Part shown: positions 35,600 to 43,839 of the stretch, piece by piece
Numbering within the stretch: position 1 is the stretch's first letter
Layout of the letters: the number at the start of each line of letters is the position of its first letter
Source: Streptomyces chartreusis NRRL 3882
Lineage (GTDB): Bacteria; Actinomycetota; Actinomycetes; Streptomycetales; Streptomycetaceae
Direction of reading: 5' to 3'
DNA length: 64,000 bases
Assembly: GCF_900236475.1 (NCBI RefSeq)
Contig: NZ_LT963352.1
Coordinates: 7,365,001-7,429,000 of the forward strand
Notes under the pieces: model-generated
The model's input: only the letters and a program-made list of their open reading frames with translations
What the model was told of the DNA's origin: nothing
Database searches by the model: none
Position numbers and translations under genes: made by a program

Positions 35600-36214
35600 G
35601 TGGCGAACCAGTCCCGCCCCAAGGTCAAGAAGTCGCGTGCCCTCGGCATCGCGCTGACCCCGAAGGCCGTCAAGTACTTCGAGGCCCGTCCCTACCCGCC
35701 GGGTGAGCACGGCCGCGGCCGCAAGCAGAACTCGGACTACAAGGTCCGTCTGCTCGAGAAGCAGCGCCTGCGCGCGCAGTACGACGTGTCCGAGCGCCAG
35801 CTCGTCCGCGCCTACGAGCGTGCCTCCAAGGTCCAGGGCAAGACCGGTGAGGCCCTGATCATCGAGCTGGAGCGCCGTCTCGACGCCCTGGTCCTGCGTT
35901 CGGGCATCGCCCGCACGATCTACCAGGCCCGCCAGATGGTCGTCCACGGCCACATCGCGGTCAACGGCAAGAAGGTCGACAAGCCCTCCTTCCGTGTCCG
36001 CCCGGACGACGTGGTGCAGGTCCGCGAGCGCTCCAAGGAGAAGACCCTCTTCACGATCGCCCGTGAGGGTGGCTTCGCCCCCGACGGCGAGACCCCGCGC
36101 TACCTCCAGGTGAACCTCAAGGCCCTGGCGTTCCGCCTGGACCGCGAGCCGAACCGCAAGGAGATCCCGGTGATCTGCGACGAGCAGCTCGTCGTCGAGT
36201 ACTACGCCCGCTGA
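35600..36214 (+). CDS. rpsD: 30S ribosomal protein S4
   Basis: This encodes 204 residues of the primary 16S rRNA-binding protein that starts assembly of the 30S body. The S4 RNA-binding domain is in RLDALVLRSGIARTIYQARQ and VVHGHIAVNGKKVDKPSFRV. The N-terminus MANQSRPKVKKSRALGIAL lacks the four zinc-binding cysteines, so this is the zinc-independent form. GTG start. It stands alone behind a long leader and ahead of a strong terminator. Confidence 0.98.
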   Translation: MANQSRPKVKKSRALGIALTPKAVKYFEARPYPPGEHGRGRKQNSDYKVRLLEKQRLRAQYDVSERQLVRAYERASKVQGKTGEALIIELERRLDALVLRSGIARTIYQARQMVVHGHIAVNGKKVDKPSFRVRPDDVVQVRERSKEKTLFTIAREGGFAPDGETPRYLQVNLKALAFRLDREPNRKEIPVICDEQLVVEYYAR

Positions 36215-36239
36215 TCCACGGCAGGCACGCGGTACCCCG

Positions 36240-36285
36240 GCCCGTCGTCTCCCCGCCCCTCCGGGCGGGCGAGGCGGCGGGCTTT
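36240..36285 (+). terminator. Terminator after rpsD
   Basis: A long stem from 36240 to 36282 pairs GCCCGTCGTCTC with GAGGCGGCGGGC (including two G-U pairs) and continues as CCCGCCC/GGGCGGG around a CTCC loop with one bulge. TTT follows. Confidence 0.88.
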
Positions 36286-36341
36286 CGCGAATCCGCCGCC
36301 CCCGGGCGGTAATCCGGTACGGAGCCGCATCCCCGGCGCGA

Positions 36342-36347
36342 TAGGCT
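36342..36347 (+). promoter_or_regulatory. Candidate -10 for the DUF948-alaS operon
   Basis: TAGGCT lies 45 bases before the GTG at 36393, after the rpsD terminator. This would be the promoter for the run of coupled genes down to alaS. Confidence 0.4.
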
Positions 36348-36392
36348 CGTCGCACGACTTTTTCGATGTTCAGGCACGTTTTCAGGGAGCGG

Positions 36393-36833
36393 GTGCACAC
36401 AGTGTCCGGTGGAGAGGTGGCCGGAATCCTGGTGGCCGTCTTCTGGGCGATCCTGGTCTCCTTCCTCGCCGTCGCGCTGGCGAGGCTGGCCCAGACGCTC
36501 AGGGCGACCACCAAGCTCGTGGCGGACGTGACCGATCAGGCCGTCCCGCTCCTGGCCGACGCCTCCGCGGCGGTGCGCTCCGCGCAGACCCAGATCGACC
36601 GGGTCGACTCGATCGCCTCCGACGTCCAGGAGGTCACGTCGAACGCCTCCGCGCTGTCGACCACCGTCGCCTCCACGTTCGGCGGCCCCCTGGTCAAGGT
36701 CGCAGCCTTCGGTTACGGCGTGCGCCGGGCCCTCGGCGGCCGCAAGGAGGACGTGCCCGGCAAGGCGTCGAGGCGTACCGTGATCGTGGGCCGCACGGTC
36801 TCTCGGCGCAGCGCCCGAGGGAAGAGGGACTGA
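36393..36833 (+). CDS. DUF948 single-pass membrane protein
   Basis: This encodes 146 residues. One N-terminal helix (GILVAVFWAILVSFLAVALA, about 9-28) is followed by a long amphipathic helix with repeated small-residue heptads (VADVTDQAVPLLADASAAVR), then a basic C-terminus. The pattern is that of DUF948 proteins, small membrane-anchored coiled-coil proteins of unknown role related by shape to general stress and methyl-accepting proteins. GTG at 36393 has AGGGAG just upstream; a GTG nine bases later is possible. It precedes another small protein by nine bases. Confidence 0.88.
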   Translation: MHTVSGGEVAGILVAVFWAILVSFLAVALARLAQTLRATTKLVADVTDQAVPLLADASAAVRSAQTQIDRVDSIASDVQEVTSNASALSTTVASTFGGPLVKVAAFGYGVRRALGGRKEDVPGKASRRTVIVGRTVSRRSARGKRD

Positions 36834-36842
36834 GAGCCAGCG

Positions 36843-37214
36843 ATGTTCCGCCGTACGTTCTGGTTCACCACCGGCGTCGCCGCCGGAGTGTGGGCCACCA
36901 CCAAGGTCAACCGGAAGCTGAAGCAGCTGACGCCGGAGAGCCTCGCCAGAGCCGCGGGGAACAAGGCGATCGAGGCCGGCCACCGGCTCAAGGACCGCGC
37001 GGTCGACTTCGCGCTCGACGTCCGCGACAACATGGCCCAGCGGGAGGCCGAACTGGGCGACGCGCTCGGGCTCAACGCCCCCGTCGACCCCGAACTCCCG
37101 GCACCCAGGCGGTACGCCGCCATCGAGAACCGCACAGAGCCGAAGACGTACGTCATCGACAGCACGTCGTACGCGTACAAGAAGAATTCGTACAACCGGA
37201 ATGAGGACCACTGA
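36843..37214 (+). CDS. DUF6167 family small protein
   Basis: This encodes 123 residues starting MFRRTFWFTTGVAAGVWATT, a short hydrophobic N-terminus that may anchor it to the membrane, followed by a basic helical region (KVNRKLKQLTPESLARAAG) and a Tyr/Asn-rich tail. It matches a small family found next to alaS in Streptomyces. Its stop overlaps the alaS start (TGATG), so it is translationally coupled to alaS. Function unknown. Confidence 0.88.
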   Translation: MFRRTFWFTTGVAAGVWATTKVNRKLKQLTPESLARAAGNKAIEAGHRLKDRAVDFALDVRDNMAQREAELGDALGLNAPVDPELPAPRRYAAIENRTEPKTYVIDSTSYAYKKNSYNRNEDH

Positions 37215-39886
37215 TGGAGTCGGCTGAGATTCGCCGCCGCTGGTTGAGCTTCTTCGAGGAGCGCGGTCACACCGTCGTCCCTTCGGCGTCGCTCATCGCG
37301 GACGACCCGACTCTGCTCCTCGTCCCGGCCGGCATGGTGCCCTTCAAGCCCTACTTCCTGGGTGAGGTCAAGCCGCCCTTCGCCCGCGCCACCAGCGTGC
37401 AGAAGTGCGTGCGCACGCCGGACATCGAAGAGGTCGGCAAGACCACCCGGCACGGCACGTTCTTCCAGATGTGCGGCAACTTCTCCTTCGGCGACTACTT
37501 CAAGGAAGGCGCCATCAAGCTCGCCTGGGAGCTGCTCACCAGCCCCCAGGACAAGGGCGGTTACGGCCTCGACCCCGAGCGCCTGTGGATCACCGTTTAC
37601 AAGGACGACGACGAGGCCGAGCGCATCTGGCACGAGGTCGTCGGCGTGCCGAAGGAGCGCATCCAGCGCCTCGGCATGAAGGACAACTACTGGTCCATGG
37701 GCGTCCCCGGCCCCTGCGGCCCCTGCTCCGAGATCAACTACGACCGCGGCCCCGAGTTCGGCGCCGAGGGCGGCCCCGCCGTCAACGACGAGCGGTACGT
37801 GGAGATCTGGAACCTCGTCTTCATGCAGTACGAGCGGGGCGAGGGCACCGGCAAGGACAACTTCGAGATCCTCGGCGACCTGCCCAGCAAGAACATCGAC
37901 ACCGGCCTCGGCCTCGAGCGACTCGCCATGATTCTGCAGGGCGTTCAGAACATGTACGAGATCGACACCTCGATGGCCGTCATCGACAAGGCCACCGAGC
38001 TGACCGGCGTCCGCTACGGCGACGCCCACGCCTCGGACGTGTCCCTGCGCGTGGTCACCGACCACATGCGCACCGCCACCATGCTCATCGGTGACGGCGT
38101 CACCCCGGGCAACGAGGGCCGCGGTTACGTGCTGCGCCGCATCATGCGCCGCGCCATCCGCAACATGCGCCTGCTCGGCGCCACCGGCCCGGTCGTCAAG
38201 GACCTGATCGACGTCGTCATCGGGATGATGGGCCAGCAGTACCCCGAGCTCATCACCGACCGCGAGCGCATCGAGAAGGTCGCCCTCGCCGAGGAGAACG
38301 CCTTCCTCAAGACGCTGAAGGCCGGCACCAACATCCTCGACACCGCCGTCAGCGACACCAAGGCCGCCGGCTCCACCGTGCTGCCCGGCGACAAGGCCTT
38401 CCTGCTCCACGACACCTGGGGCTTCCCGATCGACCTCACCCTGGAGATGGCCGCCGAGCAGGGCCTGTCCGTGGACGAGGAGGGCTTCCGCCGCCTGATG
38501 AAGGAGCAGCGGGAGCGCGCCAAGGCCGACGCCCAGGCCAAGAAGACCGGCCACGCCGACCTCGGCGCCTACCGCGAGATCGCCGACCGGGCCGGCGCCA
38601 CCGACTTCATCGGCTACACCGACACCGAGGGCGAGTCCACGGTCGTCGGCATCCTCGTCGACGGCGTCTCCTCGCCGGCCGCCACCGAGGGCGACGAGGT
38701 CGAGATCGTCCTCGACCGCACCCCGTTCTACGCCGAGGGCGGCGGCCAGATCGGCGACACCGGCAAGATCAAGGCCGACTCCGGTGCCGTCATCGAGGTC
38801 CGCGACTGCCAGAAGCCGGTCCCGGGTGTCTACGTCCACAAGGGCGTCGTCCAGGTCGGTGAGGTCACCGTCGGCGCCAAGGCCCACGCCTCCATCGACG
38901 ACCGCCGCCGCAAGGCCATCGCCCGTGCCCACTCGGCCACGCACCTGACCCACCAGGCCCTGCGGGACGCCCTCGGCCCGACGGCCGCCCAGGCCGGTTC
39001 CGAGAACCAGCCCGGCCGCTTCCGCTTCGACTTCGGCTCCCCGTCCGCCGTGCCGACGGCCGTGATGACCGACGTCGAGCAGAAGATCAACGAGGTGCTC
39101 GCCCGCGACCTCGACGTCCGTGCCGACGTCATGGGCATCGACGAGGCCAAGAAGCAGGGCGCCATCGCCGAGTTCGGCGAGAAGTACGGCGAGCGCGTGC
39201 GCGTCGTGACCATCGGCGACTTCTCCAAGGAACTGTGCGGTGGCACGCACGTGCACAACACCGCCCAGCTGGGCCTGGTGAAGCTGCTCGGCGAGTCGTC
39301 GATCGGCTCCGGTGTCCGCCGGATCGAGGCCCTGGTCGGCGTGGACGCCTACAACTTCCTCGCCCGTGAGCACACGGTCGTCGCCCAGCTCCAGGAGCTG
39401 ATCAAGGGCCGCCCGGAGGAGCTCCCGGAGAAGGTCTCCGCCATGCTCGGCAAGCTGAAGGACGCCGAGAAGGAGATCGAGAAGTTCCGCGCCGAGAAGG
39501 TCCTCCAGGCCGCCGCCGGCCTCGCCGAGTCCGCCAAGGACGTCCGTGGCGTTGCTGTCGTGACCGGTCAGGTCCCGGACGGCACGACCGCCGACGACCT
39601 GCGCAAGCTCGTGCTCGACGTGCGCGGACGCATCCAGGGCGGACGGGCCGCCGTGGTCGCCCTGTTCACGGTGGCGAACGGCAAGCCGCTGACGGTCATC
39701 GCCACCAACGAGGCCGCCCGCGAGCGCGGTCTGAAGGCCGGCGACCTGGTCCGTACGGCCGCCAAGACCCTCGGCGGCGGCGGTGGCGGCAAGCCGGACG
39801 TCGCCCAGGGCGGCGGCCAGAACCCGGCCGCGATCGGCGATGCCGTGGACGCCGTCGAGCGCCTGGTCGCCGAGACGGCCAAGTAA
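37214..39886 (+). CDS. alaS: Alanyl-tRNA synthetase
   Basis: This 890-residue class II synthetase has an N-terminal catalytic core (VPSASLIADDPTLLLVPAGM; QKCVRTPDIEEVG; PCGPCSEI), a tRNA-recognition region, and an editing domain with HSATHL and CGGTHV, whose His and Cys residues bind zinc and clear mischarged Ser and Gly. The C-terminal glycine-rich end (LGGGGGGKPDVAQGGG) is the C-Ala domain. It begins at an ATG that overlaps the preceding stop and is followed 18 bases later by ruvX. Confidence 0.98.
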   Translation: MESAEIRRRWLSFFEERGHTVVPSASLIADDPTLLLVPAGMVPFKPYFLGEVKPPFARATSVQKCVRTPDIEEVGKTTRHGTFFQMCGNFSFGDYFKEGAIKLAWELLTSPQDKGGYGLDPERLWITVYKDDDEAERIWHEVVGVPKERIQRLGMKDNYWSMGVPGPCGPCSEINYDRGPEFGAEGGPAVNDERYVEIWNLVFMQYERGEGTGKDNFEILGDLPSKNIDTGLGLERLAMILQGVQNMYEIDTSMAVIDKATELTGVRYGDAHASDVSLRVVTDHMRTATMLIGDGVTPGNEGRGYVLRRIMRRAIRNMRLLGATGPVVKDLIDVVIGMMGQQYPELITDRERIEKVALAEENAFLKTLKAGTNILDTAVSDTKAAGSTVLPGDKAFLLHDTWGFPIDLTLEMAAEQGLSVDEEGFRRLMKEQRERAKADAQAKKTGHADLGAYREIADRAGATDFIGYTDTEGESTVVGILVDGVSSPAATEGDEVEIVLDRTPFYAEGGGQIGDTGKIKADSGAVIEVRDCQKPVPGVYVHKGVVQVGEVTVGAKAHASIDDRRRKAIARAHSATHLTHQALRDALGPTAAQAGSENQPGRFRFDFGSPSAVPTAVMTDVEQKINEVLARDLDVRADVMGIDEAKKQGAIAEFGEKYGERVRVVTIGDFSKELCGGTHVHNTAQLGLVKLLGESSIGSGVRRIEALVGVDAYNFLAREHTVVAQLQELIKGRPEELPEKVSAMLGKLKDAEKEIEKFRAEKVLQAAAGLAESAKDVRGVAVVTGQVPDGTTADDLRKLVLDVRGRIQGGRAAVVALFTVANGKPLTVIATNEAARERGLKAGDLVRTAAKTLGGGGGGKPDVAQGGGQNPAAIGDAVDAVERLVAETAK

Positions 39887-39903
39887 GAAACGGGTCCGGA
39901 AAG

Positions 39904-40368
39904 ATGCGCAGAGGACGTCGACTCGCTATCGACGTCGGGGACGCCCGTATCGGGGTCGCCTCGTGCGACCCCGACGGGATCCTCGCCACCCCGGTGGAGA
40001 CGGTCCCGGGGCGTGACATCCCCGCAGCTCAGCGGCGGTTGAAGCAGCTCGTCGAGGAGTACGAGCCCATCGAGGTCGTGGTGGGTCTCCCGCGCTCCCT
40101 CAAGGGCGGCGAGGGCCCGGCCGCGGTCAAGGTCCGGGGCTTCGCACAGGAACTGGCGCGCATGATCTCCCCGGTTCCGGTGAGACTCGTGGACGAACGC
40201 ATGACGACGGTGACGGCCAGTCAGGGACTGCGCGCTTCGGGCGTGAAGTCCAAGAAGGGAAGGTCCGTCATCGACCAGGCGGCGGCGGTGATCATCCTGC
40301 AACAGGCCCTTGAATCCGAACGGGTGTCAGGTAAAGCACCCGGAGAAGGCGTCGAAGCGGTCATCTGA
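39904..40368 (+). CDS. ruvX: Holliday junction resolvase-like protein RuvX/YqgF
   Basis: A 154-residue RNase H-fold protein. The catalytic-type Asp is in RLAIDVGDARIGVA, the second acidic site in EVVVGLPRSLKGGEG, and the third in VDERMTTVTASQ. YqgF proteins have been linked to maturation of 16S rRNA and to resolvase activity; which is main here is not visible. The alaS-ruvX-mltG-aroE order is widely conserved. Confidence 0.94.
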   Translation: MRRGRRLAIDVGDARIGVASCDPDGILATPVETVPGRDIPAAQRRLKQLVEEYEPIEVVVGLPRSLKGGEGPAAVKVRGFAQELARMISPVPVRLVDERMTTVTASQGLRASGVKSKKGRSVIDQAAAVIILQQALESERVSGKAPGEGVEAVI

Positions 40369-40489
40369 TCGCGATACGGTAACGTTCCGCGCGATGCGGC
40401 GGCATTCGAACAGCCGCCGCACAGCAAGAGGCGGGACGGGAGCCGAGCCGGAAGCCGCGTGACCGCCGCCTCGCGGCTCTAGGGGATCG

Positions 40490-42235
40490 ATGACTGAGTA
40501 TGGCCGGGGCCAAGGCTCCGAACCGTGGCATCCGGAGGACCCGTTGTACGGGGACGGCGGATGGGGAGGAGAGCAGGTCCACCCGGGCCGGCAGTCTCCC
40601 TACGGCGGCCAGCCGCAGCACTATCCAGAGCAGCCGCAGCAGCCGCAGTACGGCGACTGGGGCACCGGCGAACAGGCCGGATACGGTCAGGCGCAGCAGC
40701 AGTACCAGTACGACCAGCAGCAGTACGCGGCACAGGCCCACGGGCATCAGCAGTACCCGGGGCAGGGGAACCAGGGACACCAGCAGGACCCCCAGTACCA
40801 ACAGGACCCGCAGTACCAGCAGGACCCCGGGTACCAGCAGCAGTACGACAACGGTGGCTGGGCCACCGGCCGGCACCAGCAGGTCTCGTACCCCGGCGAC
40901 CCCGCCGACCCGTACGGTCAGCAAACCGGTGCGTACGGCCAGGACCAGTCCGACTACTACGGCACGCCCGACGCGTATCCGCCACCGGAGCCGCCGGGCC
41001 GGCGGCGGGCCGAGCCGGAACCGGAGACCGACTGGGATCCCGGCCCCGACCAGGGTGAGCACGCCTTCTTCGCGGGCGGTGACGACGATGACGACGCCGA
41101 CGAGCCGGGCGACCGCCGTCGGCGCGACGACCAGCGGGGACGCGGCGGCAAGCCCAAGAAGCGCCGCAGCGGAACGGCCTGCCTGCTGGTCGTCCTGGTC
41201 CTCGGCGGCGGCCTGGCGGGCGTCAGCTACTTCGGCTACCAGTTCTTCCAGGATCGTTTCGGCGACGCGCCTGACTACGCGGGGGACGGCAACGGGCAGG
41301 AGGTGTCCGTCGAGATCCCGCAGGGCGCGGACGGTTACACGATCGGCCGGGTGCTGAAGTCCGCGGGCGTCGTGAAGAGCGTCGACGCCTTCGTCTCGGC
41401 GCAGGCCGCCAACCCCGACGGCAGGAGCATCCAGGACGGCGTCTACACGCTGCAAAAGCAAATGTCGGCCGGCAGTGCGGTCGAACTGATGCTCAGCCCG
41501 GAGAGCCGCGACAACCTGATCATCGCCGAGGGCAAGCGCAACGCCGACATCTACCGGCTCATCGACAAGCGGCTGGAGGTCAAGCCGGGCACCACCGCCG
41601 AGGTCGCCAAGAAGGACTGGAAGAAGCTCGGCCTGCCCGACTGGGCGCTGAACCACAAGGACGTCAAGGACCCGCTGGAAGGGTTCCTCTACCCGTCCAG
41701 CTACGGCATCGCCAAGGGACAGAAGCCCGAGGACGTGCTGAGAGGGATGGTGGCCCGGGCCACGCAGACGTACGAGAAGCTCGGCGTGGAGAAGAAGGCC
41801 CGGAGCCTCGGACTCGAAGACCCCTGGCAGCTGATCACCGTCGCGAGCCTGGCCCAGGCCGAGGGCACGAGCCACGACGACTTCCGCAAGATGGCCGAGG
41901 TCGTCTACAACCGGATGAAGCCGGGGAATCCGCAGACCAACGGCATGCTGGAGTTCGACTCCACCTACAACTACATCAAGAACCAGAGCAAGATCGATCT
42001 GAGTCTGAGCGAGCTGCGGAACTACGACAACCCGTACAACACGTACTTCCACAAGGGCCTGCCGCCCGGGCCGATCGACAACCCGGGTGAGGCGGCGCTC
42101 AAGGGCGCCCTGAACCCGACGAAGGACGGCTGGTACTACTTCATCTCGCTGGACGGCAAGACCAGCGAGTTCACCAAGACCAACGCAGAGCACCAGAAGC
42201 TGGTCGACAAGTTCAACGCCTCGCGGAACAACTGA
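40490..42235 (+). CDS. mltG: Endolytic peptidoglycan transglycosylase MltG
   Basis: This encodes 581 residues. An unusual N-terminal cytoplasmic region of about 225 residues is rich in Gln, Tyr, Gly and Pro, with QQDPQY-type repeats, then an acidic patch (GGDDDDDADEPGD). One transmembrane helix follows at about 227-250. The extracytoplasmic part has the LysM-like subdomain (QGADGYTIGRVLKSAGVV) and the YceG catalytic domain with FLYPSSYGIAKGQ, VASLAQAEGTSHDDF and FDSTYNY; the Glu in AQAEG fits the catalytic acid. It cleaves nascent glycan strands and so sets their length. It lies 10 bases before aroE. Confidence 0.94.
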   Translation: MTEYGRGQGSEPWHPEDPLYGDGGWGGEQVHPGRQSPYGGQPQHYPEQPQQPQYGDWGTGEQAGYGQAQQQYQYDQQQYAAQAHGHQQYPGQGNQGHQQDPQYQQDPQYQQDPGYQQQYDNGGWATGRHQQVSYPGDPADPYGQQTGAYGQDQSDYYGTPDAYPPPEPPGRRRAEPEPETDWDPGPDQGEHAFFAGGDDDDDADEPGDRRRRDDQRGRGGKPKKRRSGTACLLVVLVLGGGLAGVSYFGYQFFQDRFGDAPDYAGDGNGQEVSVEIPQGADGYTIGRVLKSAGVVKSVDAFVSAQAANPDGRSIQDGVYTLQKQMSAGSAVELMLSPESRDNLIIAEGKRNADIYRLIDKRLEVKPGTTAEVAKKDWKKLGLPDWALNHKDVKDPLEGFLYPSSYGIAKGQKPEDVLRGMVARATQTYEKLGVEKKARSLGLEDPWQLITVASLAQAEGTSHDDFRKMAEVVYNRMKPGNPQTNGMLEFDSTYNYIKNQSKIDLSLSELRNYDNPYNTYFHKGLPPGPIDNPGEAALKGALNPTKDGWYYFISLDGKTSEFTKTNAEHQKLVDKFNASRNN

Positions 42236-42245
42236 GGAACACCTG

Positions 42246-43061
42246 ATGGCCGCACATCGCCGAGCCGCCGTTCTCGGCTCCCCGATCGCTCACTCGCTGT
42301 CGCCGCGGCTGCACAACGCCGCGTACCGGGCGCTGGGACTGGCCGACTGGTCGTACGACCGGTTCGAGATCGACGAGGACGCGCTGCCCGGATTCCTCGA
42401 CGGGCTCGGCCCGGAGTGGGCCGGGCTGTCGCTGACCATGCCGCTGAAGCGGGCGGTGATCCCGTTGCTCGACGAGATCACCGACACGGCCGCCTCGGTG
42501 GAGGCGGTCAACACCGTGGTCTTCCGGCCGGACGGACGCCGGGTCGGCGACAACACCGACATCCCCGGGCTGGTGGCGGCGCTGCACGAGCGCGGCGTGG
42601 AGAAGGCGGAGAGCGCGGCGATCCTGGGCGCCGGAGCCACCGCGTCCTCGGCTCTCGCGGCCCTGGCCCGGATCTGCACGGGCGAGGTCGCCGTGTACGT
42701 GCGCAGCGAACGCCGCGCGGCTGAGATGCGGCAGTGGGGTGAGCGGCTCGGAGTCCGGGTCCGGCCCGCCGACTGGGCCGACGCCGCCCGTGCCTTCGAA
42801 GCACCCCTGGTCGTCTCGACGACCCCCGCCGGCGGTACGGACGCGCTGGCCGAGCAGGTCCCCGAGCGCGTGGGCACCCTGTTCGACGTGCTCTACGAGC
42901 CCTGGCCCACGCCCCTCGCCGCGGCGTGGGAGGAGCGGGGCGGACAGGTGCTGAGCGGCCTCGACCTGCTGGTCCACCAGGCGGTGTTCCAGTTCCGGCA
43001 GTTCACCGGCGACTCCCGGTCGCCGCTCGCCGCGATGCGGGAGGCCGCTCAGCGGGACTGA
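42246..43061 (+). CDS. aroE: Shikimate dehydrogenase
   Basis: A 271-residue enzyme that reduces 3-dehydroshikimate to shikimate with NADPH. The substrate-binding residues SLSPRLHNAAY, the catalytic Lys68 in LTMPLKRAV and Asp105 in GDNTDIPG are present, and the nucleotide-binding loop is ILGAGATASSAL. The position equivalent to the NADP-binding basic cluster is RSERRAAEM. The gene follows mltG closely and precedes the aroCKB group, though separated from it by the SapA-like gene. Confidence 0.96.
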   Translation: MAAHRRAAVLGSPIAHSLSPRLHNAAYRALGLADWSYDRFEIDEDALPGFLDGLGPEWAGLSLTMPLKRAVIPLLDEITDTAASVEAVNTVVFRPDGRRVGDNTDIPGLVAALHERGVEKAESAAILGAGATASSALAALARICTGEVAVYVRSERRAAEMRQWGERLGVRVRPADWADAARAFEAPLVVSTTPAGGTDALAEQVPERVGTLFDVLYEPWPTPLAAAWEERGGQVLSGLDLLVHQAVFQFRQFTGDSRSPLAAMREAAQRD

Positions 43062-43065
43062 CGTG

Positions 43066-43509
43066 TCAGCCGCACCAGCCCAGCGGGCTCGTGTACTCGT
43101 CGGTGTACGGCGACGAGGAGCTCCACCAGCGGGTCGAGCCGGAGTACTGCACGCACTTGCCCGCGGCCTTCACGCGCACGGGGCCGGCGTAGGAGTTGTA
43201 GTTGCCCGAATCCTTGATCCAGGTGCCGCCCTCGGCGCGGATGCCCACGCTGACGGGGTTGCCGATCTGCTCGCCGGTGACGACGGTGACCGCGCAGTTG
43301 TAGCCGGTGGAGGAGTTGTAGAGCAGGTAGACGATCGCCTGCGGTCCGCCGGTCTCGAGGTAGAGGCCCAGCTTGTGGGAGGACTGGACGTAGTAGCCGG
43401 AACCGCAGACGGTGACGGGGTTGCTCGCCGCCTGTGCCGAGCTCGTGAATGCCAGGGAGATGCCCAGCGCGGCACAGAGGGCGACGACTGCTCTCAGAAC
43501 GTGTCTCAT
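43066..43509 (-). CDS. Secreted SapA-like (spore-associated) small protein
   Basis: This encodes 147 residues. The Sec signal peptide RHVLRAVVALCAALGISLA ends in SSAQA, with cleavage likely after residue 27. The mature part of about 120 residues is Tyr/Ser/Gly rich, with VCGSGYYVQSSHKL, IVYLLYNSSTGYNCAV and YAGPVRVKAAGKCVQYSG; its four cysteines probably form disulfides. This pattern resembles spore-associated protein A of S. coelicolor from memory. A GTG 21 bases upstream is an alternative start. It is convergent with aroE, whose stop is only a few bases away, so transcripts may collide. Confidence 0.8.
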   Translation of the reverse strand: MRHVLRAVVALCAALGISLAFTSSAQAASNPVTVCGSGYYVQSSHKLGLYLETGGPQAIVYLLYNSSTGYNCAVTVVTGEQIGNPVSVGIRAEGGTWIKDSGNYNSYAGPVRVKAAGKCVQYSGSTRWWSSSSPYTDEYTSPLGWCG

Positions 43510-43839
43510 GGTGGTGTGAGTGGTCCTCACGTATCAGATCCGGATTGAGGATCAAGGAACGGGACGCGAGGAACATACGAGGCGGGAGGGCGCTGAGACA
43601 GCTGATTTCCGGCCTACGAACGGTGACATCTGACGCTCGATCGGCTTGTGCTCGGCGCACGGTTCCACTAAGTCCGCCGCTCACGGCTGTCCGCCAGCCG
43701 GACTCGGATCGGAGTCCTCCGCGTGGCATGGGAGGATCGATGGTGCCGGACGGGGCCGCGCACCCGGTCGGGCCGTAGCCGTACGCGATGAGATGCGTAC
43801 GCTGGGCAGTAAGCAGGCCGCGAACACTGAGGAGCACCG
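43510..43839. other. Divergent intergenic region between the SapA-like gene and aroC
   Basis: This 330-bp stretch has no credible gene on either strand. The right end holds a 7-bp inverted repeat, CGTACGC (43780-43786) and GCGTACG (43795-43801), with an eight-base spacer. TACGCT inside its right arm is a possible -10 about 37 bases before the aroC start. The left part is locally less GC-rich and should carry the promoter of the secreted protein. Confidence 0.5.

Noticed and set aside
40780..40850. CRISPR-like short repeats
   Set aside because: They are in-frame codon repeats for the QDPQY motif in mltG, without spacers.
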